Shown: one piece after another, positions 1 through 8,083 of the stretch
Numbering within the stretch: the stretch's first letter is position 1
How the letters are laid out: every line of letters starts with the position of its first letter
NCBI GenBank assembly: GCA_035690425.1
Contig: DASSKO010000043.1
Span: forward strand, 1 to 20,227
DNA length: 20,227 bases
Source: DASSKO01 sp035690425
Lineage (GTDB): Bacteria; Actinomycetota; Actinomycetes; Propionibacteriales; Nocardioidaceae
Direction: 5' to 3'
Notes under the pieces: model-generated
The model's input: the letters and a program-made list of their open reading frames with translations, nothing else
Told to the model about the DNA's origin: nothing
The model's database searches: none
Position numbers and translations under genes: made by a program

Positions 1-267
1 GGAGGTGCCGGGTCAAGCCGAGCGCACGCTCTGCAGTGCGGGTTTAGGCACATGGCCACGGATGTTCGGCGCACGCCCCGGCTGGGCCCGGAGGACTCGA
101 GTCACGAGCCGCGTGGACGGCCACGGACGCACCTACTAACCGTCCGGCCCCGGGCAATATTCACCGACCAAACAAGTTTCCTTGAGAACTGTCGACAATC
201 GCCCGTCGACACACTATGGTCCCGGTCACACCCAGAGGACGGCGCAAGCCCATCGGAAGGAAGCGGC
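1..267. other. Leading intergenic/regulatory region
   Basis: I see no convincing gene in this stretch. A reading frame is open from an ATG at 52 into the first ATPase, but its first 72 codons resemble no part of an ABC ATPase. The stretch at about 150-220 is visibly less GC-rich and holds a promoter-like sequence and an inverted repeat, so it is better read as the upstream control region of the importer operon. Whether bases 1-50 are the tail of a gene to the left cannot be decided here. Confidence 0.6.
190..220 (+). promoter_or_regulatory. Candidate promoter with paired TGTCGACA operator boxes
   Basis: TGTCGACA (190-197) and CGTCGACA (204-211) are two near-identical palindromic boxes whose centres are 14 bp apart. 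Their outer arms, TGTCGAC and GTCGACA, also form an inverted repeat. A sigma70-like promoter can be drawn through them: TCGACA (192-197), a 17-nt spacer, and TATGGT (215-220). A repressor bound there would therefore cover the -35 region. A similar box occurs at 6145-6152 before the Gfo/Idh gene. The binder is inferred, perhaps the GntR regulator encoded at 7403. GTCGAC alone is common in GC-rich DNA, so this is moderate evidence. Confidence 0.4.
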
Positions 268-1341
268 GTGGAGGCAGAGCAGCGCGACGAGGATCGCACC
301 GCTGACGATGCAACGGTCCTGCTCCGCACGGTCGACCTCGTCAAGGACTACCCGCTCGGCGGTGGGTGGCTCGACCGTCTCCGCGGCCAGGAGCCGCCGA
401 AGCTGCGTGCGCTCGGCGGGGTGTCGTTGACGGTGCGGACGGGCGAGACGCTTGGCGTCGTCGGCGAGACCGGCTCCGGCAAGAGCACCCTCGGGCGGCT
501 GATCCTGCGACTGGAGAAGCCGACCAGCGGAGACGTCGAATTTGCCGGGGAAAGCATTCTCGAGGCATCGCACGCGCGGTCGCGCAGCCTGCGGCAACAG
601 ATCCAGATCATCCTCCAGGACCCCTACTCGACGCTGAATCCCTACCAGACGGTCGGCAGCTCCATCGCCGAGGTGCTCGCCGTCTACGAGCTGTGCCCCC
701 GCGAGGAGCGGCGTGACGAGGCGGCCCGGTTGCTGTCCCTGGTCGGCCTGCCTGTCGACCTGATCGATGCGAAGCCTCGCCAGCTCAGCGGCGGCGGGCT
801 ACAGCGCGTGAGCGTGGCGCGTGCGCTGGCTGTGCGTCCGAAGTTGATCATCGCTGATGAACCGGTCTCCGCGCTCGACGTATCGGTACAGGCGCAGGTG
901 CTGAACCTCTTCAGTTCGGTAGGCCAGGAGCTCGGACTGACCTATGTGTTCATCACGCATGACCTGGCGGTGGTGCGACGGATTAGCAACCGCGTCGCGG
1001 TGATGTACCTGGGGGAGGTCGTCGAGGAAGCGGCGACCTCGAAGATCTTCGGGGAGCCGCTTCACCCGTACACAGAAGCTCTGCTGAAGGCAGCGCCGGA
1101 CATCCGCGCACACGCCGCCACGCGCACGGGCGCCGCCGCACGTGGTGAAATGCCGAATCCGATTTCGCCGCCGACGGGGTGCCCGTTTCACCCCCGGTGC
1201 CCGCACGCCATGGACGTGTGCCGTGTGGAGGCGCCTCGGCTGCGTCCCGTCGGTGAAGGCCGGGTCGTGTCCTGCCATCTGCATCCCGGATCGTCCGACT
1301 CGTCGGCTGCACATGGTGGCGTCGACCGGGCGGCCTCATGA
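268..1341 (+). CDS. Oligopeptide/dipeptide-type ABC transporter ATPase (OppF-like)
   Basis: One of two cytoplasmic ATPases that power the importer encoded next to it. The 357-residue product has Walker A GETGSGKST (about 66-74), a Q-loop in QDPYSTLNP (117-125), ABC signature LSGGGLQR (173-180), Walker B LIIADEP (193-199) and switch His231 in THDL. A Cys-containing C-terminal tail (GCPFHPRCPHAMDVC, 304-318) is the hallmark of the oligopeptide subfamily. The signature reads LSGGG-LQR rather than the usual LSGGQ-RQR. I chose the GTG at 268 because a GGAAGG ribosome site sits just upstream and the product then begins like its homologues. An ATG at 52 would add 72 unrelated residues running over the putative promoter. 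It lies 103 nt before the binding-protein gene. Family certain, substrate unknown. Confidence 0.88.
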   Translation: MEAEQRDEDRTADDATVLLRTVDLVKDYPLGGGWLDRLRGQEPPKLRALGGVSLTVRTGETLGVVGETGSGKSTLGRLILRLEKPTSGDVEFAGESILEASHARSRSLRQQIQIILQDPYSTLNPYQTVGSSIAEVLAVYELCPREERRDEAARLLSLVGLPVDLIDAKPRQLSGGGLQRVSVARALAVRPKLIIADEPVSALDVSVQAQVLNLFSSVGQELGLTYVFITHDLAVVRRISNRVAVMYLGEVVEEAATSKIFGEPLHPYTEALLKAAPDIRAHAATRTGAAARGEMPNPISPPTGCPFHPRCPHAMDVCRVEAPRLRPVGEGRVVSCHLHPGSSDSSAAHGGVDRAAS

Positions 1342-1444
1342 GTGCCCGTGTCCGGACGACGCCAGCAGCTCGTACTGATCAGCGTGAACGTGAGTCCCAC
1401 AAGACCACTGCCCATTCCGAAACAGCGACAGGAAGGCGCGACAG

Positions 1445-3064
1445 ATGATTCGAGAGCAAATCGAAGGCCGGAAGAGCAGGCACCGTCTGCGGCGCTGCGC
1501 AGTTCTCGCGGTCGCCTCTGTCGTCGCCTTGTCGCTCACAGCGTGTGGCGCAACCAGCGGTGGGAGCGGTAACGGCAATGGTGAGACCACGGACACCCTG
1601 ACGTTGGCGAACGCCGTCAAGATCGACAACATCGATCCGGGCGCGAGCCCGCCGGCCAACGAGACGATCTGGCTCGACCAGATGCTGTGGTCTCGCCTCG
1701 TGCTCCCCAGTGAGGACACGACCTCGATTCAGCCCGGTCTGGCCAAGAGCTGGGACATCTCCAAGGACAAGCTCACTTACACCTTCCACCTGCGGCCGGC
1801 CAAGTTTTCCGATGGATCACCTCTCACGGCGGAGGACGTCGCGTATTCGATCAACCGGAGCAAGAACAACCCGGAGGCCTGGGGCTTTCTGATCACGGCG
1901 GTCAAGTCGATCACTGCACCTGACAAAGACACGGTCGTGGTCAAGCTTTCGGAGCCCCACGCGCCGCTGCTGGCCGATCTCGCGATCTACGCCTTCGCCG
2001 TTGTTCCGGAGAAGCTCGTCAAGGCCGCGGGCAGCGACTCCACCGGCAAGAATCCCGGCAAGTACTTCACCACGGCACCGATCGTCACGAGCGGGCCGTA
2101 CTACGTTTCGTCGTACAGCCCGGACTCGGAGGTCACGCTCAAGGCTAATAAGTACTTCTGGGGCAAGAAACCAGCGATCTCGACCTTCAATGTCAAGGTC
2201 ATCCCCAACGACAACGACCGAGTTCTCGCGTTGCAGAGCGGCAACGTCGACGTCATCGAGAATCCGCCGGTCAGCCAGCGGGACAACATCGACAGCAACC
2301 CGAAGCTCGCAGTCGACTACTTCAACTCCACCAGGGTCGACTCGCTGTATCTGAACAACAAGAACAAGTACCTGTCCAACCTGAAGGTGCGGCAGGCGAT
2401 CCGATACGCGCTCGACCTGAAGACGATGAACAAGCTCGCGTACAACGGGAAGGCGGCGATCGCGAGCTCGTTCATGCCTTACAAGATGCAGTACTGGAAT
2501 GATTCCCTGGGGCCTTGGCCGCACGACGTCGCCAAGGCGAAGCAGCTACTTGCCGAGGCGGGATACCCGAACGGCTTCCCGCTGCAGCTGATCACAGTCA
2601 GTGGCGACACCATCAATACGGCGGAGGGCGTGGCCATCCAGTCCGCACTGAAGAAGATCGGCATCAAGGTGAACATCGCCTCTTACGAACTGCTGACCGC
2701 CTATGACAAAGAGGATCAGCCCGACTTCGAGATGGGTCTGCGGTACTGGACGAACGACATCATCGACCCCGACGAGGTCGTCGGGCTCGACGCCGACCCG
2801 ACGTCACCCTCGAAGCTGGTCAGCTGGTCGATTCCGGGTCTGCACGACCTCGCGGTCCAGGCGCGCGAGGAGTTGGATCCGCAGAAGCGGGCCGAGCTGT
2901 ACGACCAGATCCAGAAGAAGATGTACGACCAGTCGCCCTACATCCCGATGCTCTACCCGCCGTTCAGCTACGCGCGGGGCACCTGGGTGCATGGCTTCGA
3001 GGTCTCGCCGCTTGGCACCTACCGTGACTCGGTCCTGAACTCGGTGAAGGTCGATCAGCATTGA
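1445..3064 (+). CDS. ABC transporter solute-binding lipoprotein, family 5 (SBP_bac_5)
   Basis: Extracellular substrate-capture subunit of the importer. The 539-residue protein starts with a basic N-terminus, a hydrophobic stretch (VLAVASVVALSL) and a lipobox ending LTAC, so Cys33 is the likely lipidation site. A Gly/Ser/Asn linker follows, then a full-length peptide/nickel-type binding domain (LAKSWDIS, FHLRPAKFSDGSPLTAEDVAYS, KVRQAIRYALD and AKQLLAEAGYPNGF are typical). AGGAAGG at 1429-1435 supports the ATG. Family 5 binders carry peptides but also opines, oligosaccharides, nickel and other amphipathic compounds, so the ligand cannot be named. It lies between the first ATPase and the permeases, the usual place in such operons. 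Confidence 0.9.
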   Translation: MIREQIEGRKSRHRLRRCAVLAVASVVALSLTACGATSGGSGNGNGETTDTLTLANAVKIDNIDPGASPPANETIWLDQMLWSRLVLPSEDTTSIQPGLAKSWDISKDKLTYTFHLRPAKFSDGSPLTAEDVAYSINRSKNNPEAWGFLITAVKSITAPDKDTVVVKLSEPHAPLLADLAIYAFAVVPEKLVKAAGSDSTGKNPGKYFTTAPIVTSGPYYVSSYSPDSEVTLKANKYFWGKKPAISTFNVKVIPNDNDRVLALQSGNVDVIENPPVSQRDNIDSNPKLAVDYFNSTRVDSLYLNNKNKYLSNLKVRQAIRYALDLKTMNKLAYNGKAAIASSFMPYKMQYWNDSLGPWPHDVAKAKQLLAEAGYPNGFPLQLITVSGDTINTAEGVAIQSALKKIGIKVNIASYELLTAYDKEDQPDFEMGLRYWTNDIIDPDEVVGLDADPTSPSKLVSWSIPGLHDLAVQAREELDPQKRAELYDQIQKKMYDQSPYIPMLYPPFSYARGTWVHGFEVSPLGTYRDSVLNSVKVDQH

Positions 3065-3114
3065 GCATGCGGTACGCGTTGTCGGAGGATCAGCCGCGAG
3101 CGGAGGTGTGAACC

Positions 3115-4062
3115 TTGTATCTGGCGAGAATGGCCGTTCGGCGGGTGGTGCAACTACTGCCCATTCTGTTCGGCATCACGCTGGTGTCATTCTTCCTGCT
3201 CCGGCTGATCCCCGGTGATCCGGTTCGTCAGATCCTGGGGAGCCACTACACGCCGGATCTCGCGGGGCCGGTGCGCAAGTCCCTGGGGTTGGATCTCCCC
3301 GTGTGGGAGCAGTACTGGGACTTCCTGCGCTCCGCGCTGACCGGAGGTCTGGGGCACTCCTACTTCTACAACCAGCCGGTGAGCGGGCTCATCGGCCAAC
3401 GTATCGGGGCGACGCTGTCGCTGATCATCTTGTCTGCGTTGTTCACAGCGGCACTGTCGATACCGCTGGGAATGGTGTCCGGAATGCGGAGGGGAGGTGC
3501 GGTGGACCAGTCCACGCGAGTGTTCCTCCTGATCGGCTTCGCGGTGCCGAGCTTCCTGCTGGGGATTGTGCTGCTGTTGGTGTTCGCGGTGAAGGTCCCG
3601 GTCTTCCCCGTCAGCGGCTACGGCGACGGGCTGGTCGAGCACCTTTCACACCTCTTCTTGCCGGCGGTGACCCTGGCCATCCCCTTCTCGACGGTCCTCG
3701 TCCGCTCGCTCCGCTCGAGCGTGATCGACATTCTCGACTCTGACTTTGTCACGACCGCCCGGCTGAAGGGGATCTCGGGCTGGCAGGTGGCGATCCGCCA
3801 TGTGCTGCGTAACGGCATCGTCGCCGTCATCACGGTTTTCGGCGTCAACCTCGCCTTTCTCGTCGGGGGGACGGTCATCGTGGAGAAGGTCTTCGCCATA
3901 CCGGGTATTGGGACACTCCTGGTCGACTCGGTGTCGAATCGCGACTATCCCGTGGTCCAGGCGCTGACACTGCTGTTCGCGGTCTTCGTCGTAGCGGTGA
4001 ACCTGCTTACTGATGTCGTTCACGTGGGCCTAGACCCGCGTCTGGCCGCGGACGCGAGGTAG
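3115..4062 (+). CDS. ABC transporter permease, OppB/DppB-like
   Basis: First of two membrane subunits forming the translocation channel. The 315-residue protein has about six hydrophobic segments (about 11-31, 99-121, 136-160, 178-198, 236-256, 281-301), the family hallmark RLIPGDP near residue 30, and an EAA-type ATPase-docking loop at about 211-233 (FVTTARLKGISGWQVAIRH). It ends in the usual VGLDPRL. The start is TTG; GGAGG at 3102-3106, 8 nt upstream, supports it. A 50-nt gap separates it from the binding-protein gene and 4 nt from the next permease. Confidence 0.9.
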   Translation: MYLARMAVRRVVQLLPILFGITLVSFFLLRLIPGDPVRQILGSHYTPDLAGPVRKSLGLDLPVWEQYWDFLRSALTGGLGHSYFYNQPVSGLIGQRIGATLSLIILSALFTAALSIPLGMVSGMRRGGAVDQSTRVFLLIGFAVPSFLLGIVLLLVFAVKVPVFPVSGYGDGLVEHLSHLFLPAVTLAIPFSTVLVRSLRSSVIDILDSDFVTTARLKGISGWQVAIRHVLRNGIVAVITVFGVNLAFLVGGTVIVEKVFAIPGIGTLLVDSVSNRDYPVVQALTLLFAVFVVAVNLLTDVVHVGLDPRLAADAR

Positions 4063-4066
4063 TGGG

Positions 4067-4942
4067 ATGACCGCATTTACCGAGGTACGCACGCCGCGCC
4101 GGGGCTTCGTGGTGCCTATCCCGAAGCCGCGGTGGATGCGGGGCCGAGCAACGTTGATCGTCGGGGTGTTGCTGGTCCTGGCAATGGTGGTTGCCTGCGT
4201 GGGCGCCCCGCTATGGACATCGAGTTCGCCCACGGCGATCGATCCCGCACACCGCCTACTGCCGGTGTTCAGCCCGGGCCACCTCCTCGGCACGGACGAC
4301 TTCGGGCGCGACGTGCTCTCACGCATCCTTTACGGCGGACGGCTCGACCTCGCGATCGCGTTCGGTGCCACCGCGGTGACGCTCGTTGTCGGCACTGCGT
4401 TCGGCCTCTGCGCAGGCCACATACGCGGGAAGACCGGGGCGATCATGATGCGGATCGTAGACTTGTTCTTCGCCTTCCCGTTTGTGGTGCTCGTGATCGC
4501 GATCATCACGATCCTCGGCTCCAGCCTGCTGAACCTGTTCATCGCGCTGTGGGCGGTGAGCTGGGTGAACTACGCGAGGATCAGCCACGGACAGGCGCTG
4601 TCGTCGAACAACTACGGCTACGTCGTGGCTTCCAAGGCGTTGGGCTTCTCCCACCTTCGGATCATGCTCCGCCACCAGCTCCCCAGCGTGCTGCCGGGCG
4701 TCATCATCTTTGCGATGGTCGATGCCGTGGGCAACGTTCTGCTCGCTGCCGCCTTGGGATTTCTCGGCCTCGGCATCCCGCCTCCCAACCCGGAGTGGGG
4801 CTCGATGATCTCCGACGGACAGAACTTCATCTTCTCGGACTGGAGCTTGGCCATCATGCCCGGCATCGCGCTGGTGGTGTTGGGTTTGGGGCTCAGCCTT
4901 ATCGGAGACGGCCTCTCGGATTTGCTGAGGCCGCAGTCATGA
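4067..4942 (+). CDS. ABC transporter permease, OppC/DppC-like
   Basis: Second membrane subunit of the importer, 291 residues. It has an N-terminal hydrophobic segment (about 28-48), the OppC hallmark GTDDFGRDVLSRILYGGR (75-92), further membrane spans (about 95-117, 133-165, 208-235, 260-282) and an EAA loop around 185-206 (YVVASKALGFSHLRIMLRH). PPPNPEWGSMI is also typical. A GAGGT ribosome site precedes the ATG, which follows the OppB-like stop by 4 nt. The 3' end overlaps the next ATPase by 4 nt (ATGA), indicating translational coupling. Confidence 0.9.
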   Translation: MTAFTEVRTPRRGFVVPIPKPRWMRGRATLIVGVLLVLAMVVACVGAPLWTSSSPTAIDPAHRLLPVFSPGHLLGTDDFGRDVLSRILYGGRLDLAIAFGATAVTLVVGTAFGLCAGHIRGKTGAIMMRIVDLFFAFPFVVLVIAIITILGSSLLNLFIALWAVSWVNYARISHGQALSSNNYGYVVASKALGFSHLRIMLRHQLPSVLPGVIIFAMVDAVGNVLLAAALGFLGLGIPPPNPEWGSMISDGQNFIFSDWSLAIMPGIALVVLGLGLSLIGDGLSDLLRPQS

Positions 4943-6048
4943 CCCGCGCAAATCCGGGAAGCAGGAGCGTGAGTCAGTCGACAACGGCAGCGGCGGAACC
5001 GGCAGACGTAGCCACCGGCACCGGGGAGGGCAGGCGGCCGGTCACTGTGCGGGTCAGTGACCTGCGGGTGACGATCCCGACTGCCGCGAGCTTGGTCCGG
5101 CCCACAGACGGGGTCTCGATCGACGTCCGGAAGGGCGAAATCCTGGGCATCGTCGGCGAGAGCGGCAGCGGCAAGACGGTGACCTGCCGGGCGATGCTCG
5201 GCCTGCTGCCCACCGCGAAGACGACCGCGACGGGCTCGGTCAGCTACCCAGGGCGCGGCGTGGATGACGTACTCGGGCTGTCACCGAAGCAGCTCCGGAA
5301 ACACTGGGGCTCCTTCGCGTCGATGATCCCGCAGAACCCCATGACGTCGCTGAACCCGGTGCACCGCATCGGTGACCAGATCCAGGAGGCGGTTGCCGCG
5401 CGCTCGCGGCTGCCCAAGCGTGAGCAGCGTGACAGGGTCGTGGAGCTGATGCGTCAGGTCGGGATCCCGGCCCCGGAGCGGCGCCTGCGAGCCTATCCGC
5501 ACGAGTTCAGCGGGGGAATGCTGCAACGCACATTGATCGCTATCGCACTCGCGGGGGATCCGGAGTTCCTCGTGGCCGACGAACCCACGACGGCTCTCGA
5601 TGTCATCATTCAGGACCAGATCCTCGCGACACTGCTCGAATTGCAGCGGTCGCGGGGGATGAGCCTGGTGCTGGTGAGCCACGACCTCGGTGTCATCGCC
5701 CAGACCTGCGATCGGGTCGGAGTGATGTACGCCGGCCAGCTCGTGGAGCTGGCAGAGACTCGTCAGCTGCTCGCGGCCCCGCAGCATCCTTATACGTCGG
5801 CGCTGCTGCAGTCGATGCCCAGTGCGGTCCCGCCAGATCAGGAGCTCGCCAGCATCACTGGGGCGCCGCCCAGGTTGGTCGGGATGAGCGAGGTTGGGTG
5901 CAGGTTCGCTCCGCGGTGCGAGTTCGCGGAGGAAGCCTGTTCACAATGGCCGACCGAACTGCTCGCCGTTGGTTCGAAGCAAGCACGCGAGGTGCGCTGT
6001 CGTCGTCACGCCGAGCTTGTCCTGACCGGCGAATCGAGCATGCAGTGA
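4939..6048 (+). CDS. Oligopeptide/dipeptide-type ABC transporter ATPase (OppD-like)
   Basis: Second ATPase of the importer, 369 residues. It shows Walker A GESGSGKT (73-80), a Q-loop in PQNPMTSLNP (131-140), signature FSGGMLQR (190-197), Walker B FLVADEPTTALD (210-221), switch His248 in VSHDL, and the Cys-rich oligopeptide C-terminal motif GCRFAPRCEFAEEAC. The ATG at 4939 overlaps the permease stop by 4 nt, with GAGG about 8 nt upstream. The same frame is open upstream to 4132 but that part lies entirely over the permease gene and is not protein-like. The first 35 or so residues are low-complexity Ser/Thr/Ala. It closes the importer operon. Confidence 0.88.
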   Translation: MTRANPGSRSVSQSTTAAAEPADVATGTGEGRRPVTVRVSDLRVTIPTAASLVRPTDGVSIDVRKGEILGIVGESGSGKTVTCRAMLGLLPTAKTTATGSVSYPGRGVDDVLGLSPKQLRKHWGSFASMIPQNPMTSLNPVHRIGDQIQEAVAARSRLPKREQRDRVVELMRQVGIPAPERRLRAYPHEFSGGMLQRTLIAIALAGDPEFLVADEPTTALDVIIQDQILATLLELQRSRGMSLVLVSHDLGVIAQTCDRVGVMYAGQLVELAETRQLLAAPQHPYTSALLQSMPSAVPPDQELASITGAPPRLVGMSEVGCRFAPRCEFAEEACSQWPTELLAVGSKQAREVRCRRHAELVLTGESSMQ

Positions 6049-6076
6049 ATCAGCCCTGTGCGCCTACGAGGTCCGG

Positions 6077-6092
6077 CCGACCGATCGGTCGG
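6077..6092. promoter_or_regulatory. 16-bp perfect palindrome downstream of the importer operon
   Basis: CCGACCGATCGGTCGG reads identically on both strands. As RNA it could form a 6-bp GC-rich stem with a GATC loop, which might act as a weak terminator for the importer operon, although no U-tract follows. As DNA it could be a dimer-binding operator. It lies 29 nt after the ATPase stop and about 45 nt before the TGTCGACA box. Its role is undetermined. Confidence 0.35.
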
Positions 6093-6136
6093 TCCGGCAG
6101 AGCCCGCACGTCTAACACAACCACATCGATAGTAAG

Positions 6137-6153
6137 TTGTCGCGTGTCGACAA
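6137..6153. promoter_or_regulatory. Candidate operator TTGTCG-N5-CGACAA
   Basis: TTGTCG (6137-6142) and CGACAA (6148-6153) form an inverted repeat, and the right half contains the palindrome TGTCGACA (6145-6152). The same 8-mer occurs at 190-197 in front of the importer operon. This is a plausible shared site for the locally encoded GntR/FCD regulator, whose family often binds short palindromes with GT...AC arms. I could not draw a convincing -10/-35 pair here; TTTACA at 6165-6170 is the best -10-like string. Confidence 0.4.
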
Positions 6154-6208
6154 ACGCCAATCGGTTTACACGGCGACTCGGCAATGTCGGCGCAGAGAGG
6201 ACCTCTTC

Positions 6209-7330
6209 ATGACGAATGACAAGCTCAGGGTCGCGGTAGTCGGCGCCGGGCGGTGGGCGGTTCGTTCGCACATCCCGGGTTGGCAGCGGGATTCGCGCTG
6301 CGAGGTTGTCGCGCTTGCCGACACCGATTCCGACGCTCTCAAGGCCGCCGGCGAACAGTACGATGTCGCCCGGCTCGAGACGGACTATCGGGCACTCACC
6401 GACGACCCGGACATCGATGTCATCGACGTGGTTACCGGCAACCCCAGCCACTTTCCGGTCACGTGGGCCGCGCTGGAGAGCGGGAAGCACGTCCTGTGTG
6501 AGAAGCCCGTACACAATGATCACCGCAAGGTGCTCGAGGCGGCCGAGCTTGCCGAGAAGTCGGGGCTGAAGACGAAGCTGGGTTTCACCTTCCGCTATGC
6601 GCCCGCGACAATCTACGCCGCGGAGCTTCTGCGGCAAGGTTTCATTGGTGAGCCGTACATGCTCAACGCGTACGAGCAGAACAGCCAGTGGCTTGATCCG
6701 TCCACGCCGTTACGCCAGATGGCTGATGCGGAGACTCCGGGCGAGATTGCGGTGTCTTCGATCGAGGGGTACGGCGCGCCGGTCATCGACATCATGCACT
6801 GGTGGATGGACAGCCCGCTGGAGTCCGTGGTCGGGACCATGCGCAACTTCGTGCCCGAGCGTGTCGTCCGCGACACGGGAAAGATGACTCGGGTGAACAT
6901 CGATGACGGTGATATGTGGATTGCGGAGTTCGGTGGGGGTCGGCTGGCTTCGGTGCAGTCTTCCTACGTCACCGTCGGCAACTTCCCCGGCATCGAGGTT
7001 CGCATCTACGGCTCAGAGGGGGCCATCATCGTCCGGCTCGTGGAGGAGTTCGGCATCTGCCAGACCATCAAGACGGCGACTAAGGACTCGGTCGAGTTCG
7101 TGGAGCGGGAGATTCCACAGCGGTTCTTCCCCGAGGGCGGACATTCGCGCGAGCCGTGGCCGTTCCTCTTCTACTCAAACCTGCTCAAAGACTTCGCTAC
7201 CGAGATCTTGAGTGGCGGGGACGTCAACCAGGGCGACTTCAGGCAGGGCGCTCTCGTGCAGCAGACGATCAACGCGTTCGAGCGTGCGCACCGGACGCGG
7301 GCATGGGTGGACTTCCCGCTCCACGACTAA
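6209..7330 (+). CDS. Gfo/Idh/MocA-family NAD(P)-dependent oxidoreductase
   Basis: Cytoplasmic dehydrogenase of the family that typically oxidises or reduces sugars, inositols and related polyols. The 373-residue protein has an N-terminal Rossmann fold (VAVVGAGRWA, 8-17), the diagnostic CEKP motif (97-100) with the family Lys, and a C-terminal alpha/beta domain with the substrate-site region APVIDIMHWWMD (190-201). The ATG at 6209 has AGAGG 8 nt upstream; an in-frame GTG at 6137 is open but adds a poorly conserved Arg-rich leader over the putative operator. The ribosome site lies in a short inverted repeat (AGAGGACCTCT, 6196-6206). Substrate unknown. The gene stands between the importer and the regulator and is probably co-regulated with them. 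Confidence 0.85.
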   Translation: MTNDKLRVAVVGAGRWAVRSHIPGWQRDSRCEVVALADTDSDALKAAGEQYDVARLETDYRALTDDPDIDVIDVVTGNPSHFPVTWAALESGKHVLCEKPVHNDHRKVLEAAELAEKSGLKTKLGFTFRYAPATIYAAELLRQGFIGEPYMLNAYEQNSQWLDPSTPLRQMADAETPGEIAVSSIEGYGAPVIDIMHWWMDSPLESVVGTMRNFVPERVVRDTGKMTRVNIDDGDMWIAEFGGGRLASVQSSYVTVGNFPGIEVRIYGSEGAIIVRLVEEFGICQTIKTATKDSVEFVEREIPQRFFPEGGHSREPWPFLFYSNLLKDFATEILSGGDVNQGDFRQGALVQQTINAFERAHRTRAWVDFPLHD

Positions 7331-7402
7331 CAGCCCACAGAGACATCGCCGACCGGCGGCTTGCCTGCCGAGGACCGACCAGATGTGACGAGGAGAGGAT
7401 CC

Positions 7403-8083
7403 GTGGCAACTACACCGCCCGACCAGCGCCGAACCGTACTGCGGCACCGTTCGCTGCCCGAGTCGGTGCACGAGATCCTGCGGACACGGATCCTCAACAA
7501 CGAGATTCCCGCCGGCGCACCTCTGCTCGAGGTGGCGCTCGCCGAGGAGTTTGGCGTCAGTCGCACCACGATTCGCGCGGCCGTGCGTGAACTCCAGGCC
7601 GAGCGCCTGGTCGAGATCACCCCGCGGCGAAGCACCACGGTCATCCGGATGTCGGAGGCCGATGCGCGGGAGGTGTGCTTCGCCCGCTACTCGCTCGAGG
7701 GCGTGTCCTTGCGCGAGTTGCGCCGGCCCGCACGGCGAGCGGTGGCCGACAGCATGGCCGAGATCGTGAGGGAGATGGAGATCTGCTCCGAAAAGGGCGA
7801 CATGGCCGGCATGGTCGAGGCAGACACGGCCCTGCATCGGGTCGTGGTCGAAGCCGCCGGACACCCGCTCGTCATGGAGATGTGGTCCAGGCTCAATGGT
7901 CAGATGGGTGCGCTCATGCGTTCGTCGCTGGACCGCCAACGTATCGATCTCGATGAGACAGTGCGGCGTCACGCTGATCTCGTCGGCGCCTACCGAGACG
8001 AATCGCCCTCCCGCATCGACGCAGCGCTGCGCGACCACTACGTCAGCGCGGTGCACCCCGAGGAGGAGCCGATCAGTGGGTGA
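7403..8083 (+). CDS. GntR-family transcriptional regulator (FCD/FadR-type)
   Basis: DNA-binding regulator of about 226 residues. An N-terminal winged helix-turn-helix (about residues 18-85; ALAEEFGVSRTTIRAAVREL is the recognition region) is followed by an all-helical FCD effector domain. That domain keeps acidic and histidine residues typical of its metal site: the D and H of EADTALH, then the His in RRHADLV and in RDHYVSA. FCD proteins usually bind small organic acids or sugar acids and repress nearby catabolic genes. I prefer the GTG at 7403 because AGGAGAGG lies 4-11 nt upstream; a TTG at 7361 is possible. Its 3' end overlaps the following Gfo/Idh gene by 8 nt, so it probably heads that operon and controls the cluster. 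Confidence 0.85.
   Translation: MATTPPDQRRTVLRHRSLPESVHEILRTRILNNEIPAGAPLLEVALAEEFGVSRTTIRAAVRELQAERLVEITPRRSTTVIRMSEADAREVCFARYSLEGVSLRELRRPARRAVADSMAEIVREMEICSEKGDMAGMVEADTALHRVVVEAAGHPLVMEMWSRLNGQMGALMRSSLDRQRIDLDETVRRHADLVGAYRDESPSRIDAALRDHYVSAVHPEEEPISG

Noticed and set aside
52..267. 72-residue N-terminal extension of the first ATPase from ATG 52
   Set aside because: Not ATPase-like, covers the promoter-like region, and GTG 268 has a good ribosome site.
4132..4938. Long in-frame extension of the second ATPase
   Set aside because: Lies entirely over the OppC-like permease in another frame; Arg/Pro-rich and without domain character.
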